Source of the DNA: Runella sp.
Lineage (GTDB): Bacteria; Bacteroidota; Bacteroidia; Cytophagales; Spirosomataceae
Length of the DNA: 64,000 nucleotides
NCBI RefSeq assembly: GCF_027484545.1
Contig: NZ_JAIXST010000129.1
Location: 41,279 to 105,278 of the forward strand
Direction: 5' to 3'
A program made the position numbers and the translations under genes. The notes beneath the pieces were generated by a model. It saw only the letters and a program-made list of their open reading frames with translations. It did no database searches and was not told the origin of the DNA. Below, piece by piece: positions 16,198-25,757 of the stretch. Numbering within the stretch: the first letter of the stretch is position 1; every line of letters starts with the position of its first letter.

Positions 16198-17895
16198 TTA
16201 AGCCATGGGCAACTGAAACCAAAAACGACTGCCGCTGCCCAATTCGCTTTCAACGCCGATGTGTCCATTTTGAGCGTCAATAAATTCTTTGGAAATCGCC
16301 AATCCAAGCCCTGTTCCTGTCTTGGATTGGCCGTTGGTAGGTACTTGAAAATACCGGTCAAAGATGCGTTGTTGGTATTTACTCTCAATGCCTTTCCCTT
16401 CATCTTTTACCGAAAATTCAACCTGTTTTTTCCCTTCATCTATCTTTGCAGAGATTTCGATAACGGACTTTTCAGGGCTGTGGCGAATGGCATTGGAAAG
16501 AAAATTCATCAATACCCAAGCCGTTTTGTCTAAATCAGCCTGAATTGCCGGTAAAGTAGGAGGGAGGTTGATTTGTAATGCAATCTGTTTTTGTTCGGCC
16601 ACAAATCGTACAGCGTTAAGGGACATTTCGACGAGTTCGTGAGGTGCAACCGCTATCAAATTAAGCTGAATATTACCCGTTTCAACCTGCGATAAATCAA
16701 GCAATTCGCCCGTGATATTGAGTAGCCGTTGGCTGTCGTCGCGGATGTGGGTCAACAGGTTTTTTTGTTCTTCATTCAAAGCCCCCACTCGTTCGTCCTG
16801 TAAGAGTTTCAAACTCATTTTAATGCTGGAAATTGGCGTTTTTAACTCATGCGAAACCGTGGCAATAAAATTGGTCTTGGCTTCGTCCAGGTCATGAAAA
16901 GGAGTAATATTTTTCAAAATTATAACCCGTCCGATGCGTTGATCCTCATTTTTTACCTCAAACGTTTCTTTGGTAAAATAGCTTTCACGTTCATTGGCAA
17001 AAATCTTGAGAGGTTTGGCGGAAGGTTCATCGTTGAGCAAGGTACGCAATAAATCATTTTTTAAGGCAATGTCTGGAGCGTAACGACCTATAATTTGGCG
17101 AATATCCAATCCCAATATTTCGGAAGCTACTGAATTGATAAACAGGATGTTGCTGTTTTCGTCCAGCCCTACAATCGCGTCATTCATTTGGTTAATGATG
17201 GTCTCGGTGCGGCGTTTTTCAAAAATCATCCGCGCGAGATTGCTGTGCTCGTACTCATCCAATTTCCGGGCCATTTGGTTGAAGGCTTGTGCCATTTCAC
17301 CAAATTCGTCTTTACGATCCACGCCCAAACGTGATTCGTAATTTTTACGGGTGATTTCGCGCAAACCTTCGGTGAGCTGTTGGATAGGCTCGGAAATGGT
17401 ACGCGGAAAATTGATTATAAACGAGAAGGCTACCAAGGCACATATCGTAGCAATAAGCACCATGTAAGAGTACACTTCATCGGCTGTTTTTTTGACCTGT
17501 GCATTTTTGCGCACAATAGCCTGCATATTTACATCGGAAATTTTAGCTAACTGTTTGTTGATGAGATAAATTCGGCTACTGTCGCGAGTTTGTCTGAACG
17601 CATTGAAGTGGCTTCGGAGCTGTTGAGTAGCTTCAGATTCCCCCACTTCAGTCAGGTTTTGCTCCTGTTTCAGAAGGTTATTTTCAAACAGAAGTACGTC
17701 TTCATTTTTCCACGCGTTTTCATCAATTACGTTCCGCATATTGCGAACATACTCCAAGGAGATGTAATTGTCTTTCAAAATCTCCTGTGCTTCGTTGGAG
17801 AGTTTTTTGAGATACCACGCTCCTAAAGTGCCGAGCAATAATATCACCGCAAACAAAAAGGTAAGCGCTAAACGAAGTTTGGTTTTTAGTTTCAT
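16198..17895 (-). CDS. HAMP/PAS sensor histidine kinase in the kdp locus
   Basis: A 565-residue membrane kinase: TM1 at ~10-28, a periplasmic helical region, TM2 at ~145-165, a HAMP linker, a PAS domain (~225-330), HisKA with the phospho-acceptor His in ATVSHELKTP, and an HATPase domain with N box (NFLSNAIRHSP), G1 (DEGKGI) and G2 (GTGLGLAI). The ATG at 17895 is preferred over an in-frame TTG at 17907. It lies 19 bases after the KdpD N-domain gene, so it very likely supplies the kinase half of a split KdpD, though the sensor part is HAMP/PAS rather than the DUF4118 four-helix unit of E. coli KdpD. Confidence 0.88.
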   Translation of the reverse strand: MKLKTKLRLALTFLFAVILLLGTLGAWYLKKLSNEAQEILKDNYISLEYVRNMRNVIDENAWKNEDVLLFENNLLKQEQNLTEVGESEATQQLRSHFNAFRQTRDSSRIYLINKQLAKISDVNMQAIVRKNAQVKKTADEVYSYMVLIATICALVAFSFIINFPRTISEPIQQLTEGLREITRKNYESRLGVDRKDEFGEMAQAFNQMARKLDEYEHSNLARMIFEKRRTETIINQMNDAIVGLDENSNILFINSVASEILGLDIRQIIGRYAPDIALKNDLLRTLLNDEPSAKPLKIFANERESYFTKETFEVKNEDQRIGRVIILKNITPFHDLDEAKTNFIATVSHELKTPISSIKMSLKLLQDERVGALNEEQKNLLTHIRDDSQRLLNITGELLDLSQVETGNIQLNLIAVAPHELVEMSLNAVRFVAEQKQIALQINLPPTLPAIQADLDKTAWVLMNFLSNAIRHSPEKSVIEISAKIDEGKKQVEFSVKDEGKGIESKYQQRIFDRYFQVPTNGQSKTGTGLGLAISKEFIDAQNGHIGVESELGSGSRFWFQLPMA

Positions 17896-17914
17896 GACCC
17901 TACCCAATAGTTCT

Positions 17915-19042
17915 TTAACTTATCACTACTAAATCAATGTCTGTATCGGAGACTTTTCGCAAAAGTCTAAAAAACAGCGAATTGCCTGTTAAGTTTTTCC
18001 AAAAATTACCGTGCGGTTTGCCGATACAAACGGTGGTAATGTTGTGCTTTTGGGCCGTATCAAAAATGGTTTGCGCCACTTCATCGCTCTTCACTCTGAT
18101 TACTTCCGCGCCTAGTTCAGTGGCCAATTTAAAATTATTGATTAAATGGCGCTGAGTGGTCAATCCGATTTTATCGGTATCTTCTCCTGAAGTTTGAACG
18201 TACAGTACATACCATTTCCCTTGGTAATAACTGGCCAAACGAGCGGTCTTCCTCAGGATTTTTTTTGCAATTTCATGGTTGGAGCTAATGCAGGCTACAA
18301 ATCGTTCTGCTCTGAACGTTGTATTTCTCGGTACTTCCAGCTCTACTTTCCGCTCCACCTGCGACGCCACTTCTTTCAGCGCCAATTCGCGAAGCTGTAA
18401 GATTTTGTCCGACTTAAAAAAATTAGTAAGCGCCGTTTCAATCTTAGTACGGTCATAGATTTTTCCTTCTTTCAGACGGGTAATAAGCTCAGCGGCGGTA
18501 AGGTCAATGTTAACCACTTCATCGGCTTGCTGCAATAAGCTGTCAGGCACTGTCTCTTTAACTTCGATGCCTGTAATTCGAAAAACATCATGGTTTAGAC
18601 TTTCGAGATGCTGAATATTAACGGCTGAAATTACGTTGATTCCCGCATCTAAAATGTCAATTACATCCTGCCAGCGCTTCTCGTTTTTTGAACCCTGAAT
18701 GTTGCTGTGCGCCAATTCGTCCACAATTACCACTTCCGGGTGAAGGTTCAAAATGGCCTGCAAATCCATTTCTTCCAGTTCTTTTCCCCGATAAAAAACC
18801 GTACGGTGCGGAATGAGCGGCAAGCCTTCCAGCAACGCGTGAGTATCGGCGCGGCGGTGGGTTTCAACAAAGCCGATTTTGATGTCCACGCCGTTGCGAA
18901 GAAGCGAGTGGGCTTCCTGCAACATTCGGTACGTTTTGCCTACGCCCGCACTCATACCAATATAGACTTTAAATTTCCCCCGCTTTGATTTCTTAATCAA
19001 ATCGAGGAAATATTGGGCGTTTTGTTCGGTTTGCTCAGGCAT
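17915..19042 (-). CDS. kdpD: Stand-alone KdpD N-terminal sensor domain with USP domain
   Basis: A 375-residue protein equal to the cytoplasmic N-terminal part of KdpD: Walker A GMSAGVGKT (~31-39), the KdpD motifs FVETHRR, VDELAHSN and AVNIQHLESL, then a universal-stress-protein-like domain to the end. It has no transmembrane helices and no kinase core. In E. coli these parts are fused to the DUF4118 membrane and kinase domains; here the kinase is the next gene. The start is ATG 19042 (an upstream TTG at 19048 is unlikely). Its role is regulation of the K+ pump genes upstream. Confidence 0.9.
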   Translation of the reverse strand: MPEQTEQNAQYFLDLIKKSKRGKFKVYIGMSAGVGKTYRMLQEAHSLLRNGVDIKIGFVETHRRADTHALLEGLPLIPHRTVFYRGKELEEMDLQAILNLHPEVVIVDELAHSNIQGSKNEKRWQDVIDILDAGINVISAVNIQHLESLNHDVFRITGIEVKETVPDSLLQQADEVVNIDLTAAELITRLKEGKIYDRTKIETALTNFFKSDKILQLRELALKEVASQVERKVELEVPRNTTFRAERFVACISSNHEIAKKILRKTARLASYYQGKWYVLYVQTSGEDTDKIGLTTQRHLINNFKLATELGAEVIRVKSDEVAQTIFDTAQKHNITTVCIGKPHGNFWKNLTGNSLFFRLLRKVSDTDIDLVVIS

Positions 19043-19058
19043 AGACAAATAGTTTGAT

Positions 19059-20135
19059 TTAAAATGAGATCGCCAGAGAAGTGGTTAGAGTAAAAGTATG
19101 GTTTGTCGGTTGACCTTCTTTTTCAAAAACAGCGTCCTTACTATTTATACGACGGGCTTCAATACGCCATAGGGCATTGGAAATAGGTGCGTAATCAAGA
19201 TTAACGGAGTAGCCCGTGGTTTGGAAGCCCTTTGGGGTAGGTGTGGCAATGACCAATCCTTTCCTGTCGGTATAATTTTCAATACGCCCCGCAACGCCCA
19301 CTTTTGAACTCAATTGGTATTTTAAAATTGCCACCCAACTTGCCCAGGCATCGTAGGTCGATGACCCCGTTTGCCGTTGGTCCACGCCATAATCAAAGTC
19401 GGCAGTAAGTCCCAATTTTTCAGATAGTTGAAATATGCCGTAGAGGTTATGAAAAAAACGAGTTCGATTGGAATTGTCAGGCCTGCCTCCCAAAAACGTA
19501 CTTGAGTTTAGCGTAACTTTGCCCGTAGGTTTAAACGTGATTTGAGTACCCACTGCCAACCGCGTATTGCCATCGGTCCGCCGCATTTGTTGCCAACCGT
19601 TGAGGACCAAACCCGATAAGAACCATTTTTCATTGTCGGATGTATAACCGATTTTGGCTCCTGTTTCGTAGTAAGGCGTATTGTCGGCCATGAGACTGCG
19701 GGTAAGTGTCCAACAATCTTTTGATATGGCGCTCTCAAAACCGATATGTGAGGCAAAAACACCCGCATCAAGCCATACATTTTTCGTTTTTGAGAGTTTG
19801 ATTCCTGCATTGGCTTCAAAAATGTTACGCAATGTTCCCGGTTCGGCGGCTAAGTTGGCATTGGCGTACGTACCGACCATCAGGGCTACATTTCCACGAA
19901 TGCGTTCGTCGGCATAAGCGGCTTTGATAAAACCCAGATTGACGTTAAATTCATTGTGTCGATTATGACTGTACACAAACGGCGGTCGGTCATTTGTTGC
20001 TGGTTGATTGAAATCATAACTGTAATAGCCTTCTACGTAGCCGCTTACGGTAAGTTTTGCGGTGGAATCGGTGGTTTGAGCCACTAAAGGTATGCACAGC
20101 ACACAGGCTAAGGTGGTGTTTACTGACTTTTTCAT
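19059..20135 (-). CDS. Outer-membrane beta-barrel porin in the kdp operon
   Basis: A 358-residue protein with a signal peptide (MKKSVNTTL...VAQ, cleavage after ~20) and alternating hydrophobic beta strands ending in a C-terminal aromatic residue (LAISF), typical of outer-membrane barrels. YYSYDFNQP and repeated strand motifs resemble the Bacteroidota OprP/porin-like family (BBP2-type). It sits between kdpC and kdpD in the same orientation, suggesting it admits K+ or accompanies the pump. The ATG at 20135 gives a proper signal peptide. Function inferred from context. Confidence 0.75.
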   Translation of the reverse strand: MKKSVNTTLACVLCIPLVAQTTDSTAKLTVSGYVEGYYSYDFNQPATNDRPPFVYSHNRHNEFNVNLGFIKAAYADERIRGNVALMVGTYANANLAAEPGTLRNIFEANAGIKLSKTKNVWLDAGVFASHIGFESAISKDCWTLTRSLMADNTPYYETGAKIGYTSDNEKWFLSGLVLNGWQQMRRTDGNTRLAVGTQITFKPTGKVTLNSSTFLGGRPDNSNRTRFFHNLYGIFQLSEKLGLTADFDYGVDQRQTGSSTYDAWASWVAILKYQLSSKVGVAGRIENYTDRKGLVIATPTPKGFQTTGYSVNLDYAPISNALWRIEARRINSKDAVFEKEGQPTNHTFTLTTSLAISF

Positions 20136-20197
20136 GGTACTTTCTGATCTGTGGAATAAAAGCAATCGAGATATATTCGCCTATTGGTTACTTAAAA

Positions 20198-20761
20198 TTA
20201 CTTCAAGTTATCCAAGGCGATATTTAAGGCCAGGATGTTCACTTTTGAGGGACCGAATAAGCCTAAAAAAGGCCCTTCGGTATGGGTTTTAACCAATTCT
20301 TTGACTTTCCCTTTGGGCAGGTTTCTGACCTTTGCAATTCTGGCCACTTGAACTTCAGCACCTTGGGGCGATAAATCAGGATCAAGACCGCTACCCGAAG
20401 CGGTGACGAGTTCAGAAGGAATGTCTGATTTTTGGACGGTTGGGTTATGTACTAAAAACGTATCAATCCGAGCCTGAACTTGTGCCAAATAATCAGGATT
20501 GGAAGGGCCTTTGTTAGAGCCACCCGAACCGGCGGCATTGTATTCTACCGCCGATGGGCGCGACCAAAAGTACTTATCTTCTGTAAATTTCTGACCGACT
20601 TTGGCAAAACCTACGACTTTGCCATTAACAGCAACGGTTTCGCCGCGGCCATTTTCAGGAGCAAATTGAGCAAATCCCCAGACAATCAGAGGGTAAATGA
20701 CTACTAACAATACAAACGTAGCGAGCGTCATCAGTATGGCGGGAACAATGTGTGTTTTCAT
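20198..20761 (-). CDS. kdpC: Potassium-transporting ATPase subunit KdpC
   Basis: A 187-residue single-pass membrane protein. TM at ~7-30, then the KdpC signature region (FWSRPSAVEYNAAGSGGSNKGPSNPDYL) and LVTASGSGLDPDLSP near residue 115. KdpC stabilises the KdpFABC high-affinity K+ pump. Normally it directly follows kdpB, but here a 556-bp gap containing an antisense toxin-antitoxin pair separates them. Confidence 0.95.
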   Translation of the reverse strand: MKTHIVPAILMTLATFVLLVVIYPLIVWGFAQFAPENGRGETVAVNGKVVGFAKVGQKFTEDKYFWSRPSAVEYNAAGSGGSNKGPSNPDYLAQVQARIDTFLVHNPTVQKSDIPSELVTASGSGLDPDLSPQGAEVQVARIAKVRNLPKGKVKELVKTHTEGPFLGLFGPSKVNILALNIALDNLK

Positions 20762-20769
20762 TTTTTGTG

Positions 20770-20777
20770 TAACTTTG
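20770..20777 (+). promoter_or_regulatory. Probable -7 box of the YoeB-type toxin-antitoxin pair
   Basis: TAACTTTG is a TAnnTTTG match 18 bases before the antitoxin ATG and 9 bases beyond the divergent kdpC start. No clear TTG at -33. Confidence 0.45.
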
Positions 20778-20794
20778 AGAAAATAAAATTTGAT

Positions 20795-21052
20795 ATGGAA
20801 ACGATCATTAAAGTGCGTCCTTCAGAACTAAATGCGAGCTTTTTGGAAAAATTGCAACACTTTTTAAAGGGAAACGACAATTACGAAATCACCATTCAAG
20901 TGGCAGAAAAACCCTCAGCCTCATTTTTACGTTCCGAAACTCAGGAGCAATACAAAGCGCGACTGGATAAAGCGATTGGTAACATTGAAAAAGGGGAAAA
21001 TGTAGTTTCGTTTTCTTTTGATGAGTTTGTCAAACTATCCAAATCGCTCTAA
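20795..21052 (+). CDS. Antitoxin of a YoeB-type module (antisense inside the kdp operon)
   Basis: An 85-residue acidic, helical protein starting METIIKVRPSEL; earlier in-frame codons overlap the promoter and are not expected to be translated. The C-terminal GENVVSFSFDEF motif recurs in the antitoxin at 58772 (AGNVISFTSQEF), showing two paralogous systems. It stands immediately before a YoeB/Txe-like toxin gene (3-base gap), in the usual order. It would neutralise the toxin and repress the promoter. The fold is not identifiable beyond this. Confidence 0.75.
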   Translation: METIIKVRPSELNASFLEKLQHFLKGNDNYEITIQVAEKPSASFLRSETQEQYKARLDKAIGNIEKGENVVSFSFDEFVKLSKSL

Positions 21053-21055
21053 TTC

Positions 21056-21313
21056 ATGCGGAATATTTATTTTGAGGCCGATGCTTACAAAGACTATGTC
21101 GAGTGGTCGTATGAAAACCGCGAAATTTTTAACAAAATTAATGACCTGATTATTGATATTACTCGTGACCCGTTTAAAGGTCTGGGTAAACCTGAACCAT
21201 TGAAAGGAAATTGGTCGGGTTATTGGAGCAGGAGAATCAACGGCGAACATCGTTTGATTTATAAAGTTGATAATGAAAAAGTGTCTGTCGTAAGTTGTCA
21301 TGGTCATTATTGA
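21056..21313 (+). CDS. YoeB/Txe-family mRNA interferase toxin
   Basis: An 85-residue RelE-superfamily toxin. The GKPEPLKGNWSGYWSRRINGEHRLIYKV core is the Txe/YoeB signature, with the catalytic Glu/Arg/His set visible in PEPLK, SRRI and EHRL, and a terminal CHGHY. Such toxins cut mRNA at the ribosomal A site. The stop is only 4 bases from the kdpB stop on the other strand, so the module exactly fills the kdpC-kdpB gap. Confidence 0.9.
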   Translation: MRNIYFEADAYKDYVEWSYENREIFNKINDLIIDITRDPFKGLGKPEPLKGNWSGYWSRRINGEHRLIYKVDNEKVSVVSCHGHY

Positions 21314-21317
21314 TTAT

Positions 21318-23372
21318 TTAAAACAGGCTCCCTACCAGTAAATCAATTAGTTTAATACCAATAAAAGGCACAATCAAACCTCCCAAGCCATAAATCAGCA
21401 AGTTTCGACGTAATAATGCACTTGCTCCAATGGGCTTATATGCTACCCCTTTGAGCGCCAACGGAATCAACATAGGAATAATAATTGCGTTGAAAATCAC
21501 TGCTGATAAAATCGCACTTTCGGGACTGGCCAAGTGCATGATATTGAGTGATTGCAAGGCGGGAATGGAAGTCATAAACAGGGCCGGAACGATGGCAAAA
21601 TACTTGGCGACGTCGTTGGCAATGGAAAAGGTAGTGAGTGTACCGCGCGTCATCAACAACTGTTTGCCAATTTCCACAATTTCAATGAGTTTGGTGGGGT
21701 CGTTGTCCAAATCCACCATGTTGCCCGCTTCTTTGGCGGCCTGCGTTCCGCTGTTCATTGCGACACCTACATCGGCTTGGGCTAAGGCAGGGGCGTCGTT
21801 GGTACCATCGCCCATCATGGCTACGAGTTTGCCGCTTGCCTGTTCGGCTTTGATATAGTTCATTTTATCTTCCGGCTTCGCTTCTGCGATAAAATCATCC
21901 ACACCGGCTACGTTGGCAATGTATTTGGCCGTCAGTGGATTGTCACCCGTCACCATTACTGTTTTTACGCCCATTTTACGCAGACGCTCAAAACGTTCCT
22001 GAATACCGGGTTTGATAACATCCTGTAATTCAATCACTCCCAACACTTTATCATTTTCAGATACGACCAGCGGCGTACCGCCATTCGTGGCAATGACCCG
22101 AACTTGTTCGGCAGTGTCTTTCGGGAATTCGTTCCCTGCCCGTTCGACCATATTTCTAATTGAATCCTGAGCGCCTTTCCGAATCTGGACGTGATTGGGC
22201 AAATTGACACCCGATGAACGCGTTTCGGCGGTGAACTTTATCATTTCGGCGTTTTGGGGCATGGCAGGAAGTTTTTGCCCTTTTTGCTGCCCCAACTCAA
22301 GAATTGATTTTCCCTCGGGCGTATCATCGGCCAACGATGAAAACAGCGCAGAAGTAATAAACCGATCCTGACTGATGCCCGCCGTTGGCCAAAAATGCGT
22401 GGCCTTGCGGTTTCCGATGGTGATGGTTCCTGTTTTGTCTAAAAGTAGGGTGTCAATATCGCCTGCGGTTTCAACGGCCTTTCCTGATTTGGTAATCACG
22501 TTGGCCCGTAGGGCGCGGTCCATTCCTGCAATCCCGATGGCGGAAAGTAAACCACCAATGGTTGTTGGAATCAAACAGACAAATAGCGAAATGAACGCCG
22601 AAATGGCAATGGGGGTATTGGCGTAATCGGCAAAGGGCTTGAGTGTAACGCAGACGATGACGAAAATAAGCGTAAAGCCTGCCAATAAGATAGTTAAAGC
22701 AATCTCGTTTGGTGTTTTCTGACGCGAAGCGCCTTCCACCAAGGCAATCATTTTATCGAGAAAACTCTCACCGGGTTGGGTCGTTACTTTTACTTTGATG
22801 TGGTCTGAAAGCACTTTGGTACCTCCCGTCACCGACGACTTATCGCCACCGGCTTCGCGGATTACTGGAGCGGATTCACCCGTTATGGCCGATTCGTCAA
22901 TGGTTGCTAAACCTTCGATAATTTCGCCGTCGGTCGGAATAAGATCACCCGCGTCGCATACAAATATGTCTCCTTTTTGAAGTTGAGACGAAGGAATGGT
23001 TTGAAGTTCGTTTACTTTTAAGTTACCAAGCGTTCTAATGACTTTGGCCGGGGTTTCTTCGCGGGTTTTACGCAGACTGTCGGCTTGGGCTTTACCGCGG
23101 GCTTCGGCCAGTGCTTCGGCAAAATTGGCAAAAAGTAAAGTAAGAAATAACACAATGAAGATGACCAAGTTATAGGCCAGACTTCCTTGAGTAGTATCGC
23201 CGCCAAAAGCAATTTGGAGACACACGAAGAACATCACCGCTGTTCCGATTTCAACCGTAAACATAACGGGATTACGGTACATTACCGTAGGATTTAATTT
23301 GACAAACGACTCTATTAGAGCTGTTTTGGCCATACCTCCCTGAAAGAGAGAAGTGGATTGAGAACGTTTCAT
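21318..23372 (-). CDS. kdpB: Potassium-transporting ATPase ATP-binding subunit KdpB
   Basis: A 684-residue P-type ATPase that energises the KdpA channel. TGES (actuator), the phosphorylation loop DKTGTIT, and the [10 protein letters not shown] and [18 protein letters not shown] hinge motifs are all present, with six to seven membrane helices. Length is normal. Both flanking junctions, which in most bacteria are a few bases, hold antisense toxin-antitoxin genes; the ATG region overlaps the promoter of the upstream module. Confidence 0.97.
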   Translation of the reverse strand: MKRSQSTSLFQGGMAKTALIESFVKLNPTVMYRNPVMFTVEIGTAVMFFVCLQIAFGGDTTQGSLAYNLVIFIVLFLTLLFANFAEALAEARGKAQADSLRKTREETPAKVIRTLGNLKVNELQTIPSSQLQKGDIFVCDAGDLIPTDGEIIEGLATIDESAITGESAPVIREAGGDKSSVTGGTKVLSDHIKVKVTTQPGESFLDKMIALVEGASRQKTPNEIALTILLAGFTLIFVIVCVTLKPFADYANTPIAISAFISLFVCLIPTTIGGLLSAIGIAGMDRALRANVITKSGKAVETAGDIDTLLLDKTGTITIGNRKATHFWPTAGISQDRFITSALFSSLADDTPEGKSILELGQQKGQKLPAMPQNAEMIKFTAETRSSGVNLPNHVQIRKGAQDSIRNMVERAGNEFPKDTAEQVRVIATNGGTPLVVSENDKVLGVIELQDVIKPGIQERFERLRKMGVKTVMVTGDNPLTAKYIANVAGVDDFIAEAKPEDKMNYIKAEQASGKLVAMMGDGTNDAPALAQADVGVAMNSGTQAAKEAGNMVDLDNDPTKLIEIVEIGKQLLMTRGTLTTFSIANDVAKYFAIVPALFMTSIPALQSLNIMHLASPESAILSAVIFNAIIIPMLIPLALKGVAYKPIGASALLRRNLLIYGLGGLIVPFIGIKLIDLLVGSLF

Positions 23373-23388
23373 ATTTTTTGTAATTTTG
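23358..23388 (+). promoter_or_regulatory. Promoter of the TumE-type toxin-antitoxin pair
   Basis: TTG (23358-23360) and TAATTTTG (23381-23388) with a 20-base spacer match the Bacteroidota consensus well; the ATG at 23407 follows after a short leader. The -33 box lies within the kdpB coding start on the other strand. Confidence 0.65.
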
Positions 23389-23406
23389 AAAAAAAATGAA
23401 TAAGCT

Positions 23407-23703
23407 ATGTCAAATGCGCAACTTGTTACACTCGAAACTATGGTTCAAGGGCTAGGCTATGAGTCAGTTACAGACTATGCCATAAAAAAGATGCGGGATG
23501 AACTTGAATTGAACATTAAAGAAAGTCAGGAAATCATTGATGGTTTTGAAAAAAAATATGGCATGTCCTTTGATGACTTTAAGCGTCGCTTTTTTGAATT
23601 AGAGCAATTTGGTCTTTTTGATAAGGAAGATGATAGTATGGATTGGAAAGTGGAAGTCGAAGCAGTGAAAATTTATCGGGAACATTTGAAAAATTTGATT
23701 TAA
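23407..23703 (+). CDS. Antitoxin partner of a TumE-family toxin (antisense inside the kdp operon)
   Basis: A 98-residue, highly charged, helical protein. It contains a coiled-coil-like region (residues ~30-70: [20 protein letters not shown]...) and ends one base into the toxin start (TAATG), a typical coupled antitoxin-toxin layout. Assignment rests on position and on resemblance to proteins that precede DUF6516/TumE genes; no DNA-binding motif is obvious. Confidence 0.65.
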   Translation: MSNAQLVTLETMVQGLGYESVTDYAIKKMRDELELNIKESQEIIDGFEKKYGMSFDDFKRRFFELEQFGLFDKEDDSMDWKVEVEAVKIYREHLKNLI

Positions 23704-24050
23704 TGCTTCTTTACCCTAAGTCATTTGACCCTATCATCAAAACATTTACGCTGTTAAAATTTGAGCGTAAAGCCCTAAAAGCCAAGTTGAAATACAAAAT
23801 CATATTCTTTGATGATTCCATTTTATTTGTCAGTGAAGTTTCTCTTGAATATAAGAACCTCTTTGAGTATGGATATCATTGGCAAAGACCTGATACTTCC
23901 CTGATTATTCGCTGGGATAATGCCCATGATTACCCCAACCTTTCAACTTCCCCTTTTCATAAACATATAGGTACTGAAACCAATGTGTTACCCTCTGAGC
24001 CAATGACCATTGAAAAAGTGTTGGCTTTCATCTCTACTCAATTAACTTAG
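23703..24050 (+). CDS. TumE-family (DUF6516) toxin-like protein
   Basis: A 115-residue protein starting MLLYPKSFD (ATG 23703 within the antitoxin stop TAATG). LKYKIIFFDDSILFVSEV, YGYHWQRPDTSLIIRWDNAHDYPNL, PFHKHIG and the final PMTIEKVLAFI match the DUF6516/TumE family of toxin-antitoxin toxins. The biochemical activity is not established here. Its stop codon overlaps the kdpA stop on the opposite strand by sharing TTAG, so the module fits into the junction without spare sequence. Confidence 0.78.
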   Translation: MLLYPKSFDPIIKTFTLLKFERKALKAKLKYKIIFFDDSILFVSEVSLEYKNLFEYGYHWQRPDTSLIIRWDNAHDYPNLSTSPFHKHIGTETNVLPSEPMTIEKVLAFISTQLT

Positions 24051-25753
24051 CGTAAAGTAAAGAACTCAGCCAAAGGCCCCAGTGCCAACGCTGGGAAAAA
24101 AGACAGTGCGGCAATAATGAAAATCACGGCAAAAACCATAAAACCAAACGTCGCTGTATCCGTTTTGAGCGTACCTGCTGATTCGGGGATGTACTTTTTA
24201 TTAGCCAAAATACCGGCAATGGCGATGGGGCCGATAATAGGCAGATAACGACTCAAAATCAGCACAATACCACAGGTAATGTTCCAAAAAGGATTGTTGT
24301 CGCCTAAACCTTCAAAACCCGAGCCGTTGTTGGCGGATGAGGAAGTATATTCATACAACATTTCTGAAAACCCATGAAAACTCGGATTGTTGAGCCAACC
24401 CACGCTTGGGTCTTTGGTAAAGACATAACTTGAGAAAGCGGTAAAAGACAGAATCAAAAAGGTATGCAGCAGCGCAATCATCGTGGCAATTTTCATCTCT
24501 TTGGCTTCAATCTTTTTGCCCAGAAATTCAGGCGTGCGTCCCACCATCAGCCCCGAAATGAATACGGCAATAATAATAAAAACGTAGAAGTTCAAAAACC
24601 CCACCCCCACGCCTCCGTAAAGGGCATTGATCATCATGTCAATCATTTGCATAGCCCCGGATAATGGCGTCATGCTGTCGTGCATGGCGTTGACCGAGCC
24701 GTTGGAAGTGGTTGTAGTGGTGATGCCCCAAAAGGCCGAAGCCGCCGCGCCAAAACGTGTTTCTTTCCCTTCCATGCTGCCAAGTGTTTGGCTGATACCC
24801 ATTTTGTCAATGGCAGGATTCCCCTGCATTTCGAAATAAACGGAGACACTTAAGAGTAATAAAAAGCCGATGGTCATCACTCCGAAAATCATCCAAGCGA
24901 GTTTCTTACGATTTAGATAGAAGCCCAACGCAAATACAAAGGCAATCGGAATCAGGATGATAAGGATGTTTTCGACGATGTTGGTAAGGTAATTAGGGTT
25001 TTCGAGTGGATGCGCTGAATTGACCCCAAAATAGCCCCCGCCGTTGGTTCCCGCCTGTTTGATGGCAATCAGAGCTGCCGCAGGCCCGCGCGATACCTGT
25101 ACCGAATCTCCCTGTACCGTAACGATATTGGCCTTGCTTTCCCAGTTCATAGGTGTACCATTGAAGACCAAAATGATGGCTGCTACTAATGAAATTGGTA
25201 ATAAAATTCGGGTGCAGGATTTGAGGAAATAACTATAAAAATTGCCCAATTGATTGGTTTGGTGCTCTTTCATTGCCTTAAATACAATCGCCGCTGCGGC
25301 TATACCTGTTGCTGCCGTCACAAATTGCATAAACATCAATCCCGCCAACTGCGAAAAATAGGTCACACCCGTTTCCCCCGAATAGTGCTGTAAATTACAG
25401 TTCACCAAAAATGAAATAGCGGTATTAAATGCTAAATCAGGACTCATGGACGGGTTACCGTCAGGGTTGAGCGGAAGCCAGCCTTGGTTCATCAAAACAA
25501 ATATCATCCAGAAAAACCATAAAAAATTAATGGTCAAAAGGGCTGCTAAGTGTTCCTGCCACGTCATTTCCTTTTTGGGATTGATACGGCACACTTTGTA
25601 GATAAAGTTTTCGAGTGGCGACATAAAGTCCAGCCAAGTAGGTTGCCCTAAATAGACCTTGGCGATGTAGCGTCCCAATGGCAGTGCTAACAAAACCGTA
25701 AGGACAAAAATTAAAACGATACCGAGAATTTCCTGTAACATAGTTGTAATCAT
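24047..25753 (-). CDS. kdpA: Potassium-transporting ATPase channel subunit KdpA
   Basis: A 568-residue membrane protein that forms the K+ channel part of KdpFABC. Four selectivity-filter-like segments typical of the family are present, including FLVNCNLQHYSGE, KQAGTNGGGYFGVNSAHPLENPN, and SSANNGSGFEGLGDNNPFWN. About ten helices. The ATG at 25753 follows a purine-rich GGGAGGGGG stretch, an unusually good ribosome-binding site for this group; a second ATG at 25741 is also possible. 3' overlap with the TumE-type gene on the other strand. Confidence 0.97.
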   Translation of the reverse strand: MITTMLQEILGIVLIFVLTVLLALPLGRYIAKVYLGQPTWLDFMSPLENFIYKVCRINPKKEMTWQEHLAALLTINFLWFFWMIFVLMNQGWLPLNPDGNPSMSPDLAFNTAISFLVNCNLQHYSGETGVTYFSQLAGLMFMQFVTAATGIAAAAIVFKAMKEHQTNQLGNFYSYFLKSCTRILLPISLVAAIILVFNGTPMNWESKANIVTVQGDSVQVSRGPAAALIAIKQAGTNGGGYFGVNSAHPLENPNYLTNIVENILIILIPIAFVFALGFYLNRKKLAWMIFGVMTIGFLLLLSVSVYFEMQGNPAIDKMGISQTLGSMEGKETRFGAAASAFWGITTTTTSNGSVNAMHDSMTPLSGAMQMIDMMINALYGGVGVGFLNFYVFIIIAVFISGLMVGRTPEFLGKKIEAKEMKIATMIALLHTFLILSFTAFSSYVFTKDPSVGWLNNPSFHGFSEMLYEYTSSSANNGSGFEGLGDNNPFWNITCGIVLILSRYLPIIGPIAIAGILANKKYIPESAGTLKTDTATFGFMVFAVIFIIAALSFFPALALGPLAEFFTLR

Positions 25754-25757
25754 TTTC

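Noticed and set aside
20795..24050. The kdp locus as a broken, pseudogenised operon
   Set aside because: kdpF, kdpA, kdpB and kdpC are all full length with intact motifs, so the inserted modules did not inactivate the pump genes.
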